Translations under genes and position numbers: made by a program
Assembly (NCBI RefSeq): GCF_002091985.1
Contig: NZ_MKKX01000017.1
Coordinates: 496,001 to 560,000, forward strand
Origin: Rhodococcus sp. 1163
GTDB taxonomy: Bacteria > Actinomycetota > Actinomycetes > Mycobacteriales > Mycobacteriaceae
Direction of reading: 5' to 3'
Length of the DNA stretch: 64,000 nt
In this document: positions 17,162 to 26,479 of the stretch, piece after piece
Position numbering within the stretch: position 1 is the stretch's first letter
Layout of the letters: the number at the start of each line of letters is the position of its first letter
The notes under the pieces: generated by a model
Databases searched by the model: none
The model's input: only the letters and a program-made list of their open reading frames with translations
Told to the model about the DNA's origin: nothing

Positions 17162-17228
17162 CAAACCGACCCCTTGTTCCGACTAGTCGGTAGGCAGCCG
17201 AAGTAGTTGTCGTGAGCGGAGGCGGAGC

Positions 17229-17921
17229 ATGACGCAAGGCTCAGGGGGATCGATACCGACCGAAGGCAATGTTCGACGCAGGATCGGTTTGGTCGAGGAT
17301 CACGAGTCGGTTGCGCTGGGCCTTCGATCCATTCTCGCCGACCAATCGGATCTGGATCTGATAGCTGTCGCTGCCACTGTCGACGAACTTCTGGCGTCGG
17401 GTCGAACGCTGGACCTCGTCGTCCTCGATCTTCGGCTCGGTGATGGGTCTTCACCGCGGTCGAATGTCGAGAAGTTGCACGCCGCAGGTGCTCAGGTCCT
17501 GGTCTACACCGGTGCGGAAAATCCATTTCTCGTTCGGTCCGCCGCGAGGGCAGGAGTTCTCGGCGTAGTCCGCAAGTCCGAGCCGGCCGCAGCCATCGTC
17601 TCGGCTATCCGCCGCGCCGCCGCGGGAGGCCAGGTCGTCACCACCGATTGGGCTGCGGCTATCGACGGCGACCCGCAACTGCCCGATGTCGGCTTGAGTC
17701 CACGTCAGCGCGAAGTACTGGCGTTGTATGCGTCGGGAGAGAAGGCCGGACGCGTCGCGCGTCTGGCAGGGCTCTCGGAGCAGACCGTCAACGACTACCT
17801 GGTTCGGATCAGAAACAAATATGCCCAGGCGGGGCGCCCCGCGCCGACCAAAACCGACCTCTACAAGCGAGCTGTCGAAGACGGATGGCTTCCGATGCCG
17901 GAAGTTCCGCCGGTGAGTTGA
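17229..17921 (+). CDS. NarL/FixJ-type response regulator (orphan)
   Basis: The 230-residue product has a receiver domain with acidic residues in LVEDHE, phospho-acceptor Asp67 in VVLDLRLGDG, Thr94 in VYTGAEN and Lys116 in VVRKSEP, so it should be phosphorylatable. The C-terminal LuxR-type helix-turn-helix (about 160-215) starts GLSPRQREVLALYASGE and contains LSEQTVNDYLVRIRNKYAQA. No histidine kinase is encoded nearby. The distal part, RNKYAQAGRPAPTKTDLYKR, strongly resembles the tails of the two stand-alone LuxR proteins that follow, so the three arose by duplication. A GGAGGCGGAG ribosome site supports the start. Confidence 0.88.
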   Translation: MTQGSGGSIPTEGNVRRRIGLVEDHESVALGLRSILADQSDLDLIAVAATVDELLASGRTLDLVVLDLRLGDGSSPRSNVEKLHAAGAQVLVYTGAENPFLVRSAARAGVLGVVRKSEPAAAIVSAIRRAAAGGQVVTTDWAAAIDGDPQLPDVGLSPRQREVLALYASGEKAGRVARLAGLSEQTVNDYLVRIRNKYAQAGRPAPTKTDLYKRAVEDGWLPMPEVPPVS

Positions 17922-18059
17922 GGACCTACGGAGTCAATTACCCAGGTCGTCAAGGATTCAATGCCCCTAGTTTTGAGGGCAGACAACCCGCCCGCCACCT
18001 GTGAAACTCGAGTCAACGGTTTGTAAAGGCCACAACCGCACCAGTACGGGGAGAACGCC

Positions 18060-18428
18060 ATGTCAACAGGTTTCGATGCCACAGCTATCTGCTTGTCCGG
18101 GCTTTCGGCACCGATCGCCGAGCGTCCTTCACGCCCACAGTTCAGCCTCGCATCGCCGGTCCAAGATCGTCCCGTCGCCGGAATGGCGGGCTCGTTCCTG
18201 CCTAAACCGATCTTGACTGGACGCGAGATCCAGGTGCTGACCGGCTGGATACGCTGCGACTCCAAAACTGATGTGGCCAAGTCACTGTTTCTGTCGTTGG
18301 GCACCGTCAACACTCACCTGACGCGCATTCGGGCGAAATACGCGGCCGTGGGCCGCCCGGCCTCGACCAAAGCATCACTGGTGGCACGGGCGCTACAGGA
18401 CGGAATGATCGATATCGCGGAGCTGTAG
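18060..18428 (+). CDS. Stand-alone LuxR-type DNA-binding protein, paralogue 1
   Basis: The 122-residue protein has no receiver domain. After a 50-residue N-terminus with no recognisable fold comes the LuxR helix-turn-helix, PILTGREIQVLTGWIRCDSK then VAKSLFLSLGTVNTHLTRIR, ending KYAAVGRPASTKASLVARAL. The start has a GGGGAG ribosome site 7 bases upstream. It cannot be a phosphorylation-dependent regulator by itself and might bind DNA constitutively or pair with the upstream response regulator, whose tail it resembles. Its target is unknown; the divergent Ter genes nearby are candidates. Confidence 0.75.
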   Translation: MSTGFDATAICLSGLSAPIAERPSRPQFSLASPVQDRPVAGMAGSFLPKPILTGREIQVLTGWIRCDSKTDVAKSLFLSLGTVNTHLTRIRAKYAAVGRPASTKASLVARALQDGMIDIAEL

Positions 18429-18584
18429 GTACTCCGGCGCCGACCGACGTATTGATTGTGTACAGATTTCGCTGCGCCCCTTCTCAGATGCCGGGTTGCG
18501 CGCGCAGTATCGACGAGGGCGGTCGGGCGCTCGGCATGGGGAGAACGTCTCTGGTGCTGGATTTCTTACTGCAGGAGGTACACG

Positions 18585-18911
18585 TTGTCGAGTTCGCCAC
18601 GTCCACCCACGATTGCGCGGGACATCGGAGCGAAGTCTGCACGCTATTCGGTGTCGACGAGCGAACTCGATGGGTACCTGTATCGCAGACCCGCCCTCAG
18701 CGCCCGCGAAGTCGAAGTCATGCTCGCTTGGTTCTCATCGGATTCGAAAGCCGACGCCGCATCCGCGGTCCGCATTTCTGTCGGCACCGTCAACACGCAT
18801 CTCACTCGCATTCGTCACAAGTACGCGGTAGTGGGTAGGCCTGCACCGACGAAGGCCGCCCTGTTCGCTCGCGCGTTACAGGACGGCCACACCAAGCTCA
18901 ACCATTGGTGA
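18585..18911 (+). CDS. Stand-alone LuxR-type DNA-binding protein, paralogue 2
   Basis: The start is taken as the TTG at 18585 because AGGAGG lies 6 bases before it; this gives 108 residues. The frame is open upstream to 18456, but that part has no ribosome site. The helix-turn-helix reads PALSAREVEVMLAWFSSDSK and ISVGTVNTHLTRIRHKYAVV, then GRPAPTKAALFARALQDG, close to paralogue 1. The string GGGGAGAACG, the ribosome site of paralogue 1, recurs about 45 bases upstream of this start, a further trace of duplication. It ends 21 bases before the convergent DUF475 gene. Confidence 0.68.
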   Translation: MSSSPRPPTIARDIGAKSARYSVSTSELDGYLYRRPALSAREVEVMLAWFSSDSKADAASAVRISVGTVNTHLTRIRHKYAVVGRPAPTKAALFARALQDGHTKLNHW

Positions 18912-18932
18912 CGCAGGGATTTCGTCTACGAG

Positions 18933-20030
18933 TTACACCTTGAGTTCAGTGTCCTCACCTTGTTCGACCAGCTTCTTGTTCCGCCTGATACTGCTGATCA
19001 GTGCAGCGCCGATGAACAGAATGCCGACGAAGCCGGTGATCAGCTCGCTGATATGCACCCCGATCGACACGAGCAGAATGATCGCCAGTGCGCCGATGGC
19101 CCAGTGCGCACCGTGCTCGAGGTACACGTAATCGGACAACGTGCCCTTGCGGACCAGGAACACAGTGATGGATCGAACGAACATCGCACCGATGAATCCG
19201 AGGCCGAGCGCGATGATGATCGGATCTGCGGTGATTGCGAAAGCGCCGATGACACCGTCGAACGAGAACGACGCGTCGAGGACCTCGAGGTAGAGGAACA
19301 GGAAGAACCCTGCCTTGCCGGTCGCTTTGGCCAGCTCGCTCGGACCGCCCGATGCCCCTTCACCCTCTTCGTCGGTATTGAACAACTCGCCGAGGCCGTT
19401 GACGGCGATGTAGGTGATCATGCCGAGCACGCCGGCGACCATGACCGTAGAAATCTTGTCGTCGTCAGCGAGGAACTCTGCGCTGAGCACCAGCAGTAGA
19501 CCTGCCACTACGACCGAAAGCTGGTCGAGCTTGCCGATCCTCGCCAGCGGCTTCTCGAGCCAGCTCAGCCAGGTGATCTCGCGGTCTTCGAAGACGAATC
19601 CGAGAAACAGCATCAGCAGGAACATTCCACCGAACGCAGCAATCTGAGGGTGCGCGTCGGTGAGGAGAGTCTCGTAGCTGGGACTGCCGTCGGGGAAATA
19701 TGCGCCATCGTTTTCCGGCGGATTGAGTGCAAGTTGAATCGCTGCGACGGGTCCGAGACCGGATGCGGCCCAGACGATGACGAGCGGAAAGAGCAACCGC
19801 ATACCGAATACGGCGATGACGATTCCGATTGTCAAGAATATCTTCTGCCAGAATTCGCTCATCCGGCGGAGAACGGTCGCGTTGATGACCGCGTTGTCGA
19901 ACGACAACGACACTTCGAGCACGCCGAGAATCAAGACGAGAATCGCAGCCTCGAGGCCGCCGTAGAGGAAGGCGACTATCACCGAAACAATCGTGACTCC
20001 GATGGACCATCCGAATATCCGTAGAACCAC
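18933..20030 (-). CDS. DUF475 integral membrane protein (TerC-like)
   Basis: The 365-residue protein has about nine hydrophobic segments. It carries the acidic membrane signatures of the TerC superfamily, EVSLSFDNAVINATVLRRMS in the first half and LEVLDASFSFDGVIGAFAIT in the second. Both hold conserved Glu/Asp residues thought to bind metal ions within the membrane. TerC/DUF475 proteins accompany TerD in tellurite and stress-response loci, and here TerD is encoded directly upstream on the same strand, separated by a strong hairpin. A role in metal handling at the membrane is likely from the family; transport has not been shown for DUF475. Confidence 0.87.
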   Translation of the reverse strand: MVLRIFGWSIGVTIVSVIVAFLYGGLEAAILVLILGVLEVSLSFDNAVINATVLRRMSEFWQKIFLTIGIVIAVFGMRLLFPLVIVWAASGLGPVAAIQLALNPPENDGAYFPDGSPSYETLLTDAHPQIAAFGGMFLLMLFLGFVFEDREITWLSWLEKPLARIGKLDQLSVVVAGLLLVLSAEFLADDDKISTVMVAGVLGMITYIAVNGLGELFNTDEEGEGASGGPSELAKATGKAGFFLFLYLEVLDASFSFDGVIGAFAITADPIIIALGLGFIGAMFVRSITVFLVRKGTLSDYVYLEHGAHWAIGALAIILLVSIGVHISELITGFVGILFIGAALISSIRRNKKLVEQGEDTELKV

Positions 20031-20065
20031 TGTCGGTGGCCTTTCTCTTCCAGAGCAATAACGAA

Positions 20066-20121
20066 AAATAGGGGAGAACCCCGATACATCATGAATGATG
20101 AGACGGGATTTTCCCCTATTT
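20066..20121 (-). terminator. Large hairpin between terD and the DUF475 gene
   Basis: Arms 20066-20083 and 20104-20121 pair at 16 of 18 positions (AAATAGGGGA pairs with TCCCCTATTT at the base), and the 20-base loop contains its own inverted repeat CATCAT-GA-ATGATG. On the minus strand the stem ends in TATTTTTCG, so it is a plausible intrinsic terminator after terD that would let little transcription into the DUF475 gene. Confidence 0.7.
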
Positions 20122-20138
20122 CAAGTGCGAAGAATGAA

Positions 20139-20714
20139 CTAGACGTTCACGCCGAAGTCACGAGCGATTCCGGCGAGGCCGGAGGCGTAGCCCTGGCCCA
20201 CGGCACGGAACTTCCACTCGGCACCGTTGCGGTAGAGCTCACCGAAAACCATGGCGGTCTCGGTGGAGGCGTCCTCGCTGAGGTCGTAGCGAGCGAGTTC
20301 GGAGTTGTCGGCCTGGTTCAGTACGCGAATGAACGCGTTGCGCACCTGACCGAACGACTGCGAACGCGCGTCGGCGTCGTAGATCGAGACGGGGAAGGTG
20401 ATCGTTTCGATCTCCGGCGGGACAGCGGCAAGATCGACCTTGATCTGCTCGTCGTCGCCCTCGCCCTCACCTGTGGTGTTGTCGCCGGTGTGCTCGATCG
20501 AGCCGTCGGGGGACTTGAGGTTGTTGAAGAACACGAAGTGTCCGTCGCTCAGTGCCTTCTTCGTCGAGTTCAGCGCTATGGCGCTGGCGTCGAGGTCGAA
20601 GTCCGTTCCGGTCGTCGTTCGAATGTCCCAACCGAGTCCGACCGTGACCGCGGTCAGGTTCGGAGCTGCCTTGGTGAGTGAAACATTGCCGCCCTTGCTG
20701 AGACTGACGCCCAT
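20139..20714 (-). CDS. terD: TerD-family calcium-binding stress protein
   Basis: The 191-residue product begins [20 protein letters not shown], the canonical TerD start, followed by [20 protein letters not shown]. The calcium-binding acidic loop [15 protein letters not shown] is intact, and the C-terminal half ends with [20 protein letters not shown]. TerD proteins are cytoplasmic beta-sandwiches linked to tellurite resistance, phage and oxidative stress. The gene is divergent from the long plus-strand operon encoding the other Ter components, with 167 bases between the starts adopted here. Confidence 0.95.
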   Translation of the reverse strand: MGVSLSKGGNVSLTKAAPNLTAVTVGLGWDIRTTTGTDFDLDASAIALNSTKKALSDGHFVFFNNLKSPDGSIEHTGDNTTGEGEGDDEQIKVDLAAVPPEIETITFPVSIYDADARSQSFGQVRNAFIRVLNQADNSELARYDLSEDASTETAMVFGELYRNGAEWKFRAVGQGYASGLAGIARDFGVNV

Positions 20715-20881
20715 GTCTGTCCTTTCGTGTGGATTCCGCTACTTACTTTCCACCGTAGTGGTCATCTGTCCGATTTGTGAGGAGCTCGCGGTCACACCGC
20801 GGGCCTGATCCTGTTTGTCACAGTTGCACTACGGCAACGTGCACACCACGGTGGGAAGTTCCCGTCAGTACTATCGAGCGG

Positions 20882-22081
20882 GTGACAAGTCGCTGGCCTG
20901 GGGCCTTCCGCCGCGGAGGTGGATCGGAGTCTGCTGCGCGCGCAGCACAGGAGAGCGCCGTCGCTGCCTTCCTCGACATGGACAAACGACAGTCGATCGC
21001 ATCCACGGGTGTCGATGCAATCCGGGCATTGACTCCCGAACGCGACATCACGTCGTTATGGCACGAGACCGAGAAGAAGTGTTTCGAAGCCGGCGCTGCC
21101 TACTTGGCAGCGGTGGATCAGTTCGACGGCATCACCACTCCGGCAGCACAGAACGCATTCGACGCCGCGGCGCGTGCGCTGGGCGAGGCATGCCACGCTG
21201 TCGACGAGTTCTACCAAGCGCACCGAATCGACATCGAACAAGCACGTTCCACGCTCGCCGCTACCCCGCGCCTGGCTCAGGATGCCAAGGCCCTTGCCGA
21301 GAAGGCCCAGTTGGCCGTCGCGGCCGCCGATGACAGCTTCACCGACTACCCGTCGATACGAGCGGCATGGCAGACGCTCGACGCCAGCGTTGCCGCCCTC
21401 GACGGCGCCACCGCGTCGAACGACGCTCTGGGCGTCCGAAATGCCGCCGCCGCAGTTCGTGACGCCGCAGCAGCGCTGGAGGCTGCAGTCGAAGCAGCTC
21501 CGGCTCGGGCCAAGGAAGCACGCTCGGCTCTCTCGTCGGTCCGCACCCGCCTCGAGGCTGTCCGCACGCGCTTCGAACGACTCGCACCTGCCTTCTCGAC
21601 GTTGCTCCGCGAGTTCAATGTCGCCAGCTCGGCCGACCTCTCGGCCAACGAGCACATGAGCGCCCGATACATCGAGCAGGCCTCGGAAGACCTCGCCGCC
21701 GCGCGGGCGGCCGCCGACGCCGGGAACCCCGAACAGGCTCTCGACTACATCGCGCAGGCTCGCGCGCGCCTTGCCGACGCCGAGGCTCTCGTCGACGCCG
21801 TCACCGATCGGGTCGAACTGCTGCGTGCGGTGAAGGCGAACCCACGGGAGAAGGAACGGGCGGTACGTTTCACGTTACGAGACGCACAACAGTTGGCTGT
21901 GAACCGTGGTCTGGTTGCCGAGTGGGGATCGGTGTTGGATGCTCAGCTGGCTCGAATCGAGAGAGCGAGCACTGCGTTGTCCGGCACTCACCCCGATTAC
22001 TGGTCCTATCTGCAAGATCTGAATACCATTTCCGGCTTCATCTCCGGGGTTGTCGACAGGATGCGAGGCTCGGCTCGCTGA
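20882..22081 (+). CDS. Alanine-rich helical protein of the Ter cluster
   Basis: The start is uncertain. The GTG at 20882 (399 residues) avoids overlap with the terD promoter region; an in-frame ATG at 20777 would add 35 residues. After a basic N-terminus with RWPGAFRRGGGSESAARAAQ the protein is almost entirely helical, rich in Ala, Glu and Arg, with long heptad-like stretches around residues 130-330, so an extended coiled coil is expected. I do not recognise a named domain. The gene opens the plus-strand operon and ends 47 bases before the aldolase gene. A scaffold role for the Ter complex is a guess from its shape and position. Confidence 0.7.
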   Translation: MTSRWPGAFRRGGGSESAARAAQESAVAAFLDMDKRQSIASTGVDAIRALTPERDITSLWHETEKKCFEAGAAYLAAVDQFDGITTPAAQNAFDAAARALGEACHAVDEFYQAHRIDIEQARSTLAATPRLAQDAKALAEKAQLAVAAADDSFTDYPSIRAAWQTLDASVAALDGATASNDALGVRNAAAAVRDAAAALEAAVEAAPARAKEARSALSSVRTRLEAVRTRFERLAPAFSTLLREFNVASSADLSANEHMSARYIEQASEDLAAARAAADAGNPEQALDYIAQARARLADAEALVDAVTDRVELLRAVKANPREKERAVRFTLRDAQQLAVNRGLVAEWGSVLDAQLARIERASTALSGTHPDYWSYLQDLNTISGFISGVVDRMRGSAR

Positions 22082-22128
22082 TCGCCGAACTCCACAATTC
22101 ATTTGCTCACGAACGCTAAGGACGCCCG

Positions 22129-23286
22129 GTGCAACACTTTCGACATCTCGATCCCGCAGTGCACGACGCACTGTTCTTCCGGCCACCCAAGAATATTGCC
22201 GTAGACGCGGACATCGTCAGTGTCGCAACGGCACTCGGGGCAACGCTGTACATGCCGGCGACACGGACCGACCTGACCGCGACGTTGATCAAACGCAGCC
22301 GCATGGGTGTCTGCTCATTGGTCATCGACCTCGAAGATGCCGTCGCCGATCACCGTCTCGAAGAGGCTCTCGCCAACACCGTGCGGACACTCGACGAGCT
22401 GGCCGCGGACGAGGATCTCACCGCGCTGGTGTTCGTCCGGGCCCGTACTCCGGAGCACATTCGCAGAATTTGTTCCGAGATCGCTCACGGTGCCGCCGGC
22501 CTCGCCGGTTTCGTGGTGCCCAAGTTCACGGCGGCAAACGGCGCCTCCTTCCTCGACGCCATCGCCGCGGGTTCGAGTGAGCACGGCAAGCGACTGTTCG
22601 CGATGCCAGTTCTCGAATCCACCGAGGTCGTATTCCGAGAGACTCGCGACACCGAACTCGTCGCGGTACGCGAACTGCTTCTGGCACACAGTGAACGAGT
22701 ACTCGCGGTGCGCATCGGCGCCACCGACATGTGCGGCATGTTCGGTATCCGGCGCGACCGAGATCTGACCATCTACGACGTCCGCGTCATCGCCGACGTC
22801 ATCAGCGCCATCGTCAACCACCTCGGGCGCAACAACGGAACCGGATTCGTCATCACCGGACCGGTATGGGAGTACTTCGCCGATCACGAACGCATGTTCC
22901 GTCCCATGCTCAGACAGACTCCGTTCGTCGAACCCGGGGCAGTTCGATTTCGGCAGCAGCTCGTCAGCAGTGACCTCGACGCTCTCCTTCGCGAAGTCGC
23001 ATTGGACCGCGCCAACGGGATTCAAGGAAAAACGGTGATTCATCCGTCTCACGTTCCTGCTGTACATGCACTGTCCGCAGTGACACACGAGGAGTACCAC
23101 GATGCGCTCGACATCTTGGAATCCGACGCGGGAGGCGTCCGAGCCTCGGGCTACGGTAACAAGATGAACGAGCTTGGACCGCATCGCAACTGGGCGAGCC
23201 AAACATTACTGCGTGCCGATGCTTTCGGCGTCACCAACGAAAAGGTCACATTCGTGGACGTACTCACCGCCCTGGCGGACCGATGA
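22129..23286 (+). CDS. HpcH/HpaI aldolase / citrate-lyase-beta-like protein of the Ter cluster
   Basis: The 385-residue product is a TIM-barrel C-C lyase of the HpcH/HpaI-CitE superfamily. It shows LVIDLEDAVADHRLEEAL with the metal-binding region, VRIGATDMCGMFGIRRDRDL, and GIQGKTVIHPSHVPAVHALS near the C-terminus. Proteins of this subfamily occur with PRTase, StiP and HAD genes in Ter-associated biosynthetic operons predicted to make a nucleoside-like metabolite. The start is a GTG with AAGGA nearby. Its end overlaps the PRTase-StiP gene by 4 bases. Confidence 0.88.
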   Translation: MQHFRHLDPAVHDALFFRPPKNIAVDADIVSVATALGATLYMPATRTDLTATLIKRSRMGVCSLVIDLEDAVADHRLEEALANTVRTLDELAADEDLTALVFVRARTPEHIRRICSEIAHGAAGLAGFVVPKFTAANGASFLDAIAAGSSEHGKRLFAMPVLESTEVVFRETRDTELVAVRELLLAHSERVLAVRIGATDMCGMFGIRRDRDLTIYDVRVIADVISAIVNHLGRNNGTGFVITGPVWEYFADHERMFRPMLRQTPFVEPGAVRFRQQLVSSDLDALLREVALDRANGIQGKTVIHPSHVPAVHALSAVTHEEYHDALDILESDAGGVRASGYGNKMNELGPHRNWASQTLLRADAFGVTNEKVTFVDVLTALADR

Positions 23287-25613
23287 ACAACCCGACCGAC
23301 GGAATCAGAGTCACCGGCACCGGTACGTCCTCCGAGTGGTCGGTAGAGCAACTCGTCCGCCCCGGATTACGTCGAAACCCCAGGCGTGCACATCTTTTGG
23401 TGTCAGAGGTACTCGGAAAGCACATACCGGTCGACCCCGAGCTAGTGACCGCTGCAGCGGACCAACTGGGAACCCTCGTACTCGACGCGGTCGGTGGATC
23501 GGACATCGTCGTGCTCGGGTTCGCCGAAACTGCAACAGGTTTGGGACATGGCGTCGCAGCACGACTCAACGCATACTCCTACCTGCATTCGACGCGTCGC
23601 GATGTGCCCGGCCTCGAGGTGTACGGCGAGTTCCAAGAAGGCCATTCGCACGCGACGGATCACAAACTGCTGCCAACGTCCGCGGACGTCCTGTCCGTTC
23701 CGCTTCCCCTCGTTTTGGTCGACGACGAGATATCCACCGGTAAAACGGCACTCGAAGCAATCCGCTCCGTCCACGCCGTCACTCCGCGGGCACATTACGT
23801 GATTGCCTCGCTCGTCGACATGCGAAGCGAGGAGCACATCCTCGAGACCGAAGCCGTCGCGACCGAACTCGGCGTCACCATCGTCAGCGTGAGCCTCGCG
23901 CAGGGCAGCGTCGAGCTGGCCGACGGGCTCGTCGGTGACGTGACCGGACTACCGGACTACCGGACGTTCAATCCTGCCGCGGAGTCCGCGGGCACCGTAA
24001 CCCGCCTCGATGCGAATTGGCCCGCAACCGTTCCCGACGGCGGCCGTCACGGCTTCCTTTCCTTCGACACTCCGGCCTTCGAGAACGCGATCGCTCACGT
24101 TGCCACGCGCGTCGAGACCGTCGTGCCCGCCGGCAGACCCGTAGTGGTCCTCGGCCACGAGGAATTGATGTACCTGCCACTTCGCCTCGCGTTGATCCTC
24201 CGCGCGGGTGGTCATCCGGCTTTGTTTCAAACCACCACTCGCTCACCGGCTTACGTACTCGACACACCGAACTATCCGCTGCGTCGTGGCTTCCAGTTTC
24301 TGGCGCCGGAGAACGGCGAACCCGAGGCTCGGTACGTCTACAACGCCGACGGCCCGGAGAATGCGTTGCTGATTCTCGTGGTCGACGAGCCTGCGGACAC
24401 CGACCGTCTGTTCGGCGAAGGTGGTGCCGCTCGCACTCTCGCCGCGTCCGGCGCCGATGTCCTCGTCGTCGTCATCACCGGTGCCGATCCGGTGGCCCTC
24501 GCAGTATCGCGCCGCGCAGTGCCCCTGACCGGGCCCGCCTTCGGTTCCTACGCCCCAGGTGAAGTGACATGGCTGCTCAAGGACCTCTCCGGCGTAGAGC
24601 TCGAAGCCGATGTCGGTGAGCGAGAGAAGCGAATTCAGGCCGGCACAGCGCATTACGCCGAATCGCTACCCGTAGAGTTTCAACCCGATCTCGCGTACCG
24701 TGAATTGTTCGAAGAGGTCCTGCAGGACAGCGCTTCTCGCCTAGCAGTCGCAGTCGGCACCGTCACCGAACTCGTTCTGGCCGAGCGCGGGCACGACATA
24801 GTCCTCGCCTCCTTGGCGCGGGCCGGCACACCGATCGGGATACTGATGCGCCGCTGGGCGCACCATGCGCACGGACTCGAACTGCCACACTATGCCCTCT
24901 CGATCGTCCGCGACCGTGGAATCGATACTGTCGCACTGAAATACCTCGCAGACAATCATGATCCGCGGTCGGTCGTCTTCGTGGACGGCTGGACGGGCAA
25001 AGGTGCCATTGCCCGCGAATTGACCGCTGCGCTGGCGGCATTCGAGGGCGCAGAGTTCAACAGCGACCTCGCAGTTCTGGCCGACCCCGGCCATTGCGCG
25101 CGGACCTACGGCACGCGCGATGATTTCCTCATCGCATCTGCCTGCCTCAATTCGACGGTCTCCGGTCTCGTCTCCCGGACGGTCCTCAACCGCGACCTGA
25201 TCGACGACGGCGAATTCCACGGCGCCAAGTACTACGCCGACCTAGCACCGGACGACGTGTCCAACCATCTGCTCGACACCGTGTCAGCACAATTCGACGC
25301 GGTACGCGAGGACGTTGCCCGATCGGTCACCGCGGTATCGAGCTCCGATCGCACCCCGACCTGGACCGGATGGGCTTCGGTGGAGAAGGTCCGCGAAGAG
25401 TTCGGGATCTCGCATGTCAATTTCGTCAAACCCGGTGTAGGAGAAACCACGCGAGTGCTTCTCCGTCGAATTCCATGGCGGATTCTCGTGCGCGACCTCG
25501 GTGCCCCCGAGCACCGGCATATTCGAATGTTGGCTGCCGCCAGAGATGTTCCGGTGCTCGAGGTACCGGATCTGGCATATTCGTGCATGGGCCTGATCAA
25601 GGATGTCACGTGA
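23283..25613 (+). CDS. PRTase-StiP fusion protein of the Ter cluster
   Basis: The 776-residue protein joins two activities. The N-terminal part (about 1-330) is an orotate-phosphoribosyltransferase-like domain with the PRPP loop LVDDEISTGKTALEAI around residues 145-160. The C-terminal part (about 460-720) has the StiP features LASLARAGTPIGILMRRW, YALSIVRDRGIDTVALKYLA, VVFVDGWTGKGAIARELTAA and LADPGHCARTYGTRDDFLIA. StiP has been described as a cysteine-protease-like domain; the VDGWTGKG loop also looks like a phosphoribosyl-binding loop, so two PRTase-like units are possible. In many genomes the two parts are separate genes. It overlaps both neighbours by 4 bases. Confidence 0.85.
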   Translation: MNNPTDGIRVTGTGTSSEWSVEQLVRPGLRRNPRRAHLLVSEVLGKHIPVDPELVTAAADQLGTLVLDAVGGSDIVVLGFAETATGLGHGVAARLNAYSYLHSTRRDVPGLEVYGEFQEGHSHATDHKLLPTSADVLSVPLPLVLVDDEISTGKTALEAIRSVHAVTPRAHYVIASLVDMRSEEHILETEAVATELGVTIVSVSLAQGSVELADGLVGDVTGLPDYRTFNPAAESAGTVTRLDANWPATVPDGGRHGFLSFDTPAFENAIAHVATRVETVVPAGRPVVVLGHEELMYLPLRLALILRAGGHPALFQTTTRSPAYVLDTPNYPLRRGFQFLAPENGEPEARYVYNADGPENALLILVVDEPADTDRLFGEGGAARTLAASGADVLVVVITGADPVALAVSRRAVPLTGPAFGSYAPGEVTWLLKDLSGVELEADVGEREKRIQAGTAHYAESLPVEFQPDLAYRELFEEVLQDSASRLAVAVGTVTELVLAERGHDIVLASLARAGTPIGILMRRWAHHAHGLELPHYALSIVRDRGIDTVALKYLADNHDPRSVVFVDGWTGKGAIARELTAALAAFEGAEFNSDLAVLADPGHCARTYGTRDDFLIASACLNSTVSGLVSRTVLNRDLIDDGEFHGAKYYADLAPDDVSNHLLDTVSAQFDAVREDVARSVTAVSSSDRTPTWTGWASVEKVREEFGISHVNFVKPGVGETTRVLLRRIPWRILVRDLGAPEHRHIRMLAAARDVPVLEVPDLAYSCMGLIKDVT

Positions 25614-26458
25614 ACACCCTCGTAGCGGTCGACCTGGACCGAACGATGATCTTCTCCGCGGCCGCGTTGGGGTTCGAGGTCGACGACACCGTGGTCTGCG
25701 TCGAAATGTTCGAGAGAGCGCCACTGTCCTACATGACCACCGCTGCCGCGGAGTCGCTGCGCACCCTCACTGCCGATGCCGTCGTGGTGCCGACGACGAC
25801 ACGCACGATCGAGCAATTCCAGCGAGTCTCACTGCCCGGCGCGCCGTGGCGGTTCTCGATCACGAGCAACGGCGGCAACATCCTCGTCGACGGTGAACCC
25901 GACCGTGCATGGCGCGCAGGTTTCTCGGACATCGATCTCGGCGGGGTCCGCGAGGAGTTGACGCGTCGAACGGGCGGCGACTGGGTTCTCAAGCGTCGGA
26001 CAGCGGACGATCTTTTCTGCTACCTCGTCGTCGAACCCGCAGCGGTTCCGCCCGGATTTCTCGCGGACTGGTCTTCGTGGTGTGCCGCACGTGGATGGAA
26101 CGTCTCGCAACAGGGGCGCAAGATCTACACCATGCCCGACGTCGTCTGCAAGAATCGCGCCGTCGCCGAAGTTCTCACACGCTGCATCGACGACGGCATT
26201 CTCGACGACCGGGCCCTCACGCTTGCTGCGGGAGACGGCGCCCTCGACGCAGACATGCTCATCGCCGCCGACCGGTCCATCAGGCCGCGGCACGGCGAGC
26301 TGGAGGCGAAGAACTTTCGCCACGACGGGTTGGTGGTCACGAGGTCGGCGGGTGCGCTCGCGAGCGAGGAGATCCTCACCTGGCTGCAGGCCGAGACGGC
26401 TCGAGAAGTCGATGGAACCATCCGTGCGTCCGCTGCGTCGAACAAGGCAAGGGGTTGA
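25610..26458 (+). CDS. HAD-superfamily hydrolase of the Ter cluster
   Basis: The 282-residue product starts at a GTG overlapping the preceding stop by 4 bases. HAD motif I is VAVDLDRTM with nucleophile and acid Asp residues, motif II the threonine in VVPTTTRT, motif III the lysine in VCKNRAV, and motif IV LAAGDGALDADML. The cap arrangement resembles sucrose-phosphatase or phosphomannomutase-type type II HADs. It probably dephosphorylates a sugar-phosphate or nucleotide-like intermediate made by the PRTase and aldolase (inference from the operon). The downstream genes follow after only 21 bases. Confidence 0.87.
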   Translation: MNTLVAVDLDRTMIFSAAALGFEVDDTVVCVEMFERAPLSYMTTAAAESLRTLTADAVVVPTTTRTIEQFQRVSLPGAPWRFSITSNGGNILVDGEPDRAWRAGFSDIDLGGVREELTRRTGGDWVLKRRTADDLFCYLVVEPAAVPPGFLADWSSWCAARGWNVSQQGRKIYTMPDVVCKNRAVAEVLTRCIDDGILDDRALTLAAGDGALDADMLIAADRSIRPRHGELEAKNFRHDGLVVTRSAGALASEEILTWLQAETAREVDGTIRASAASNKARG

Positions 26459-26479
26459 CGCACACACGGGGGTACAGGC

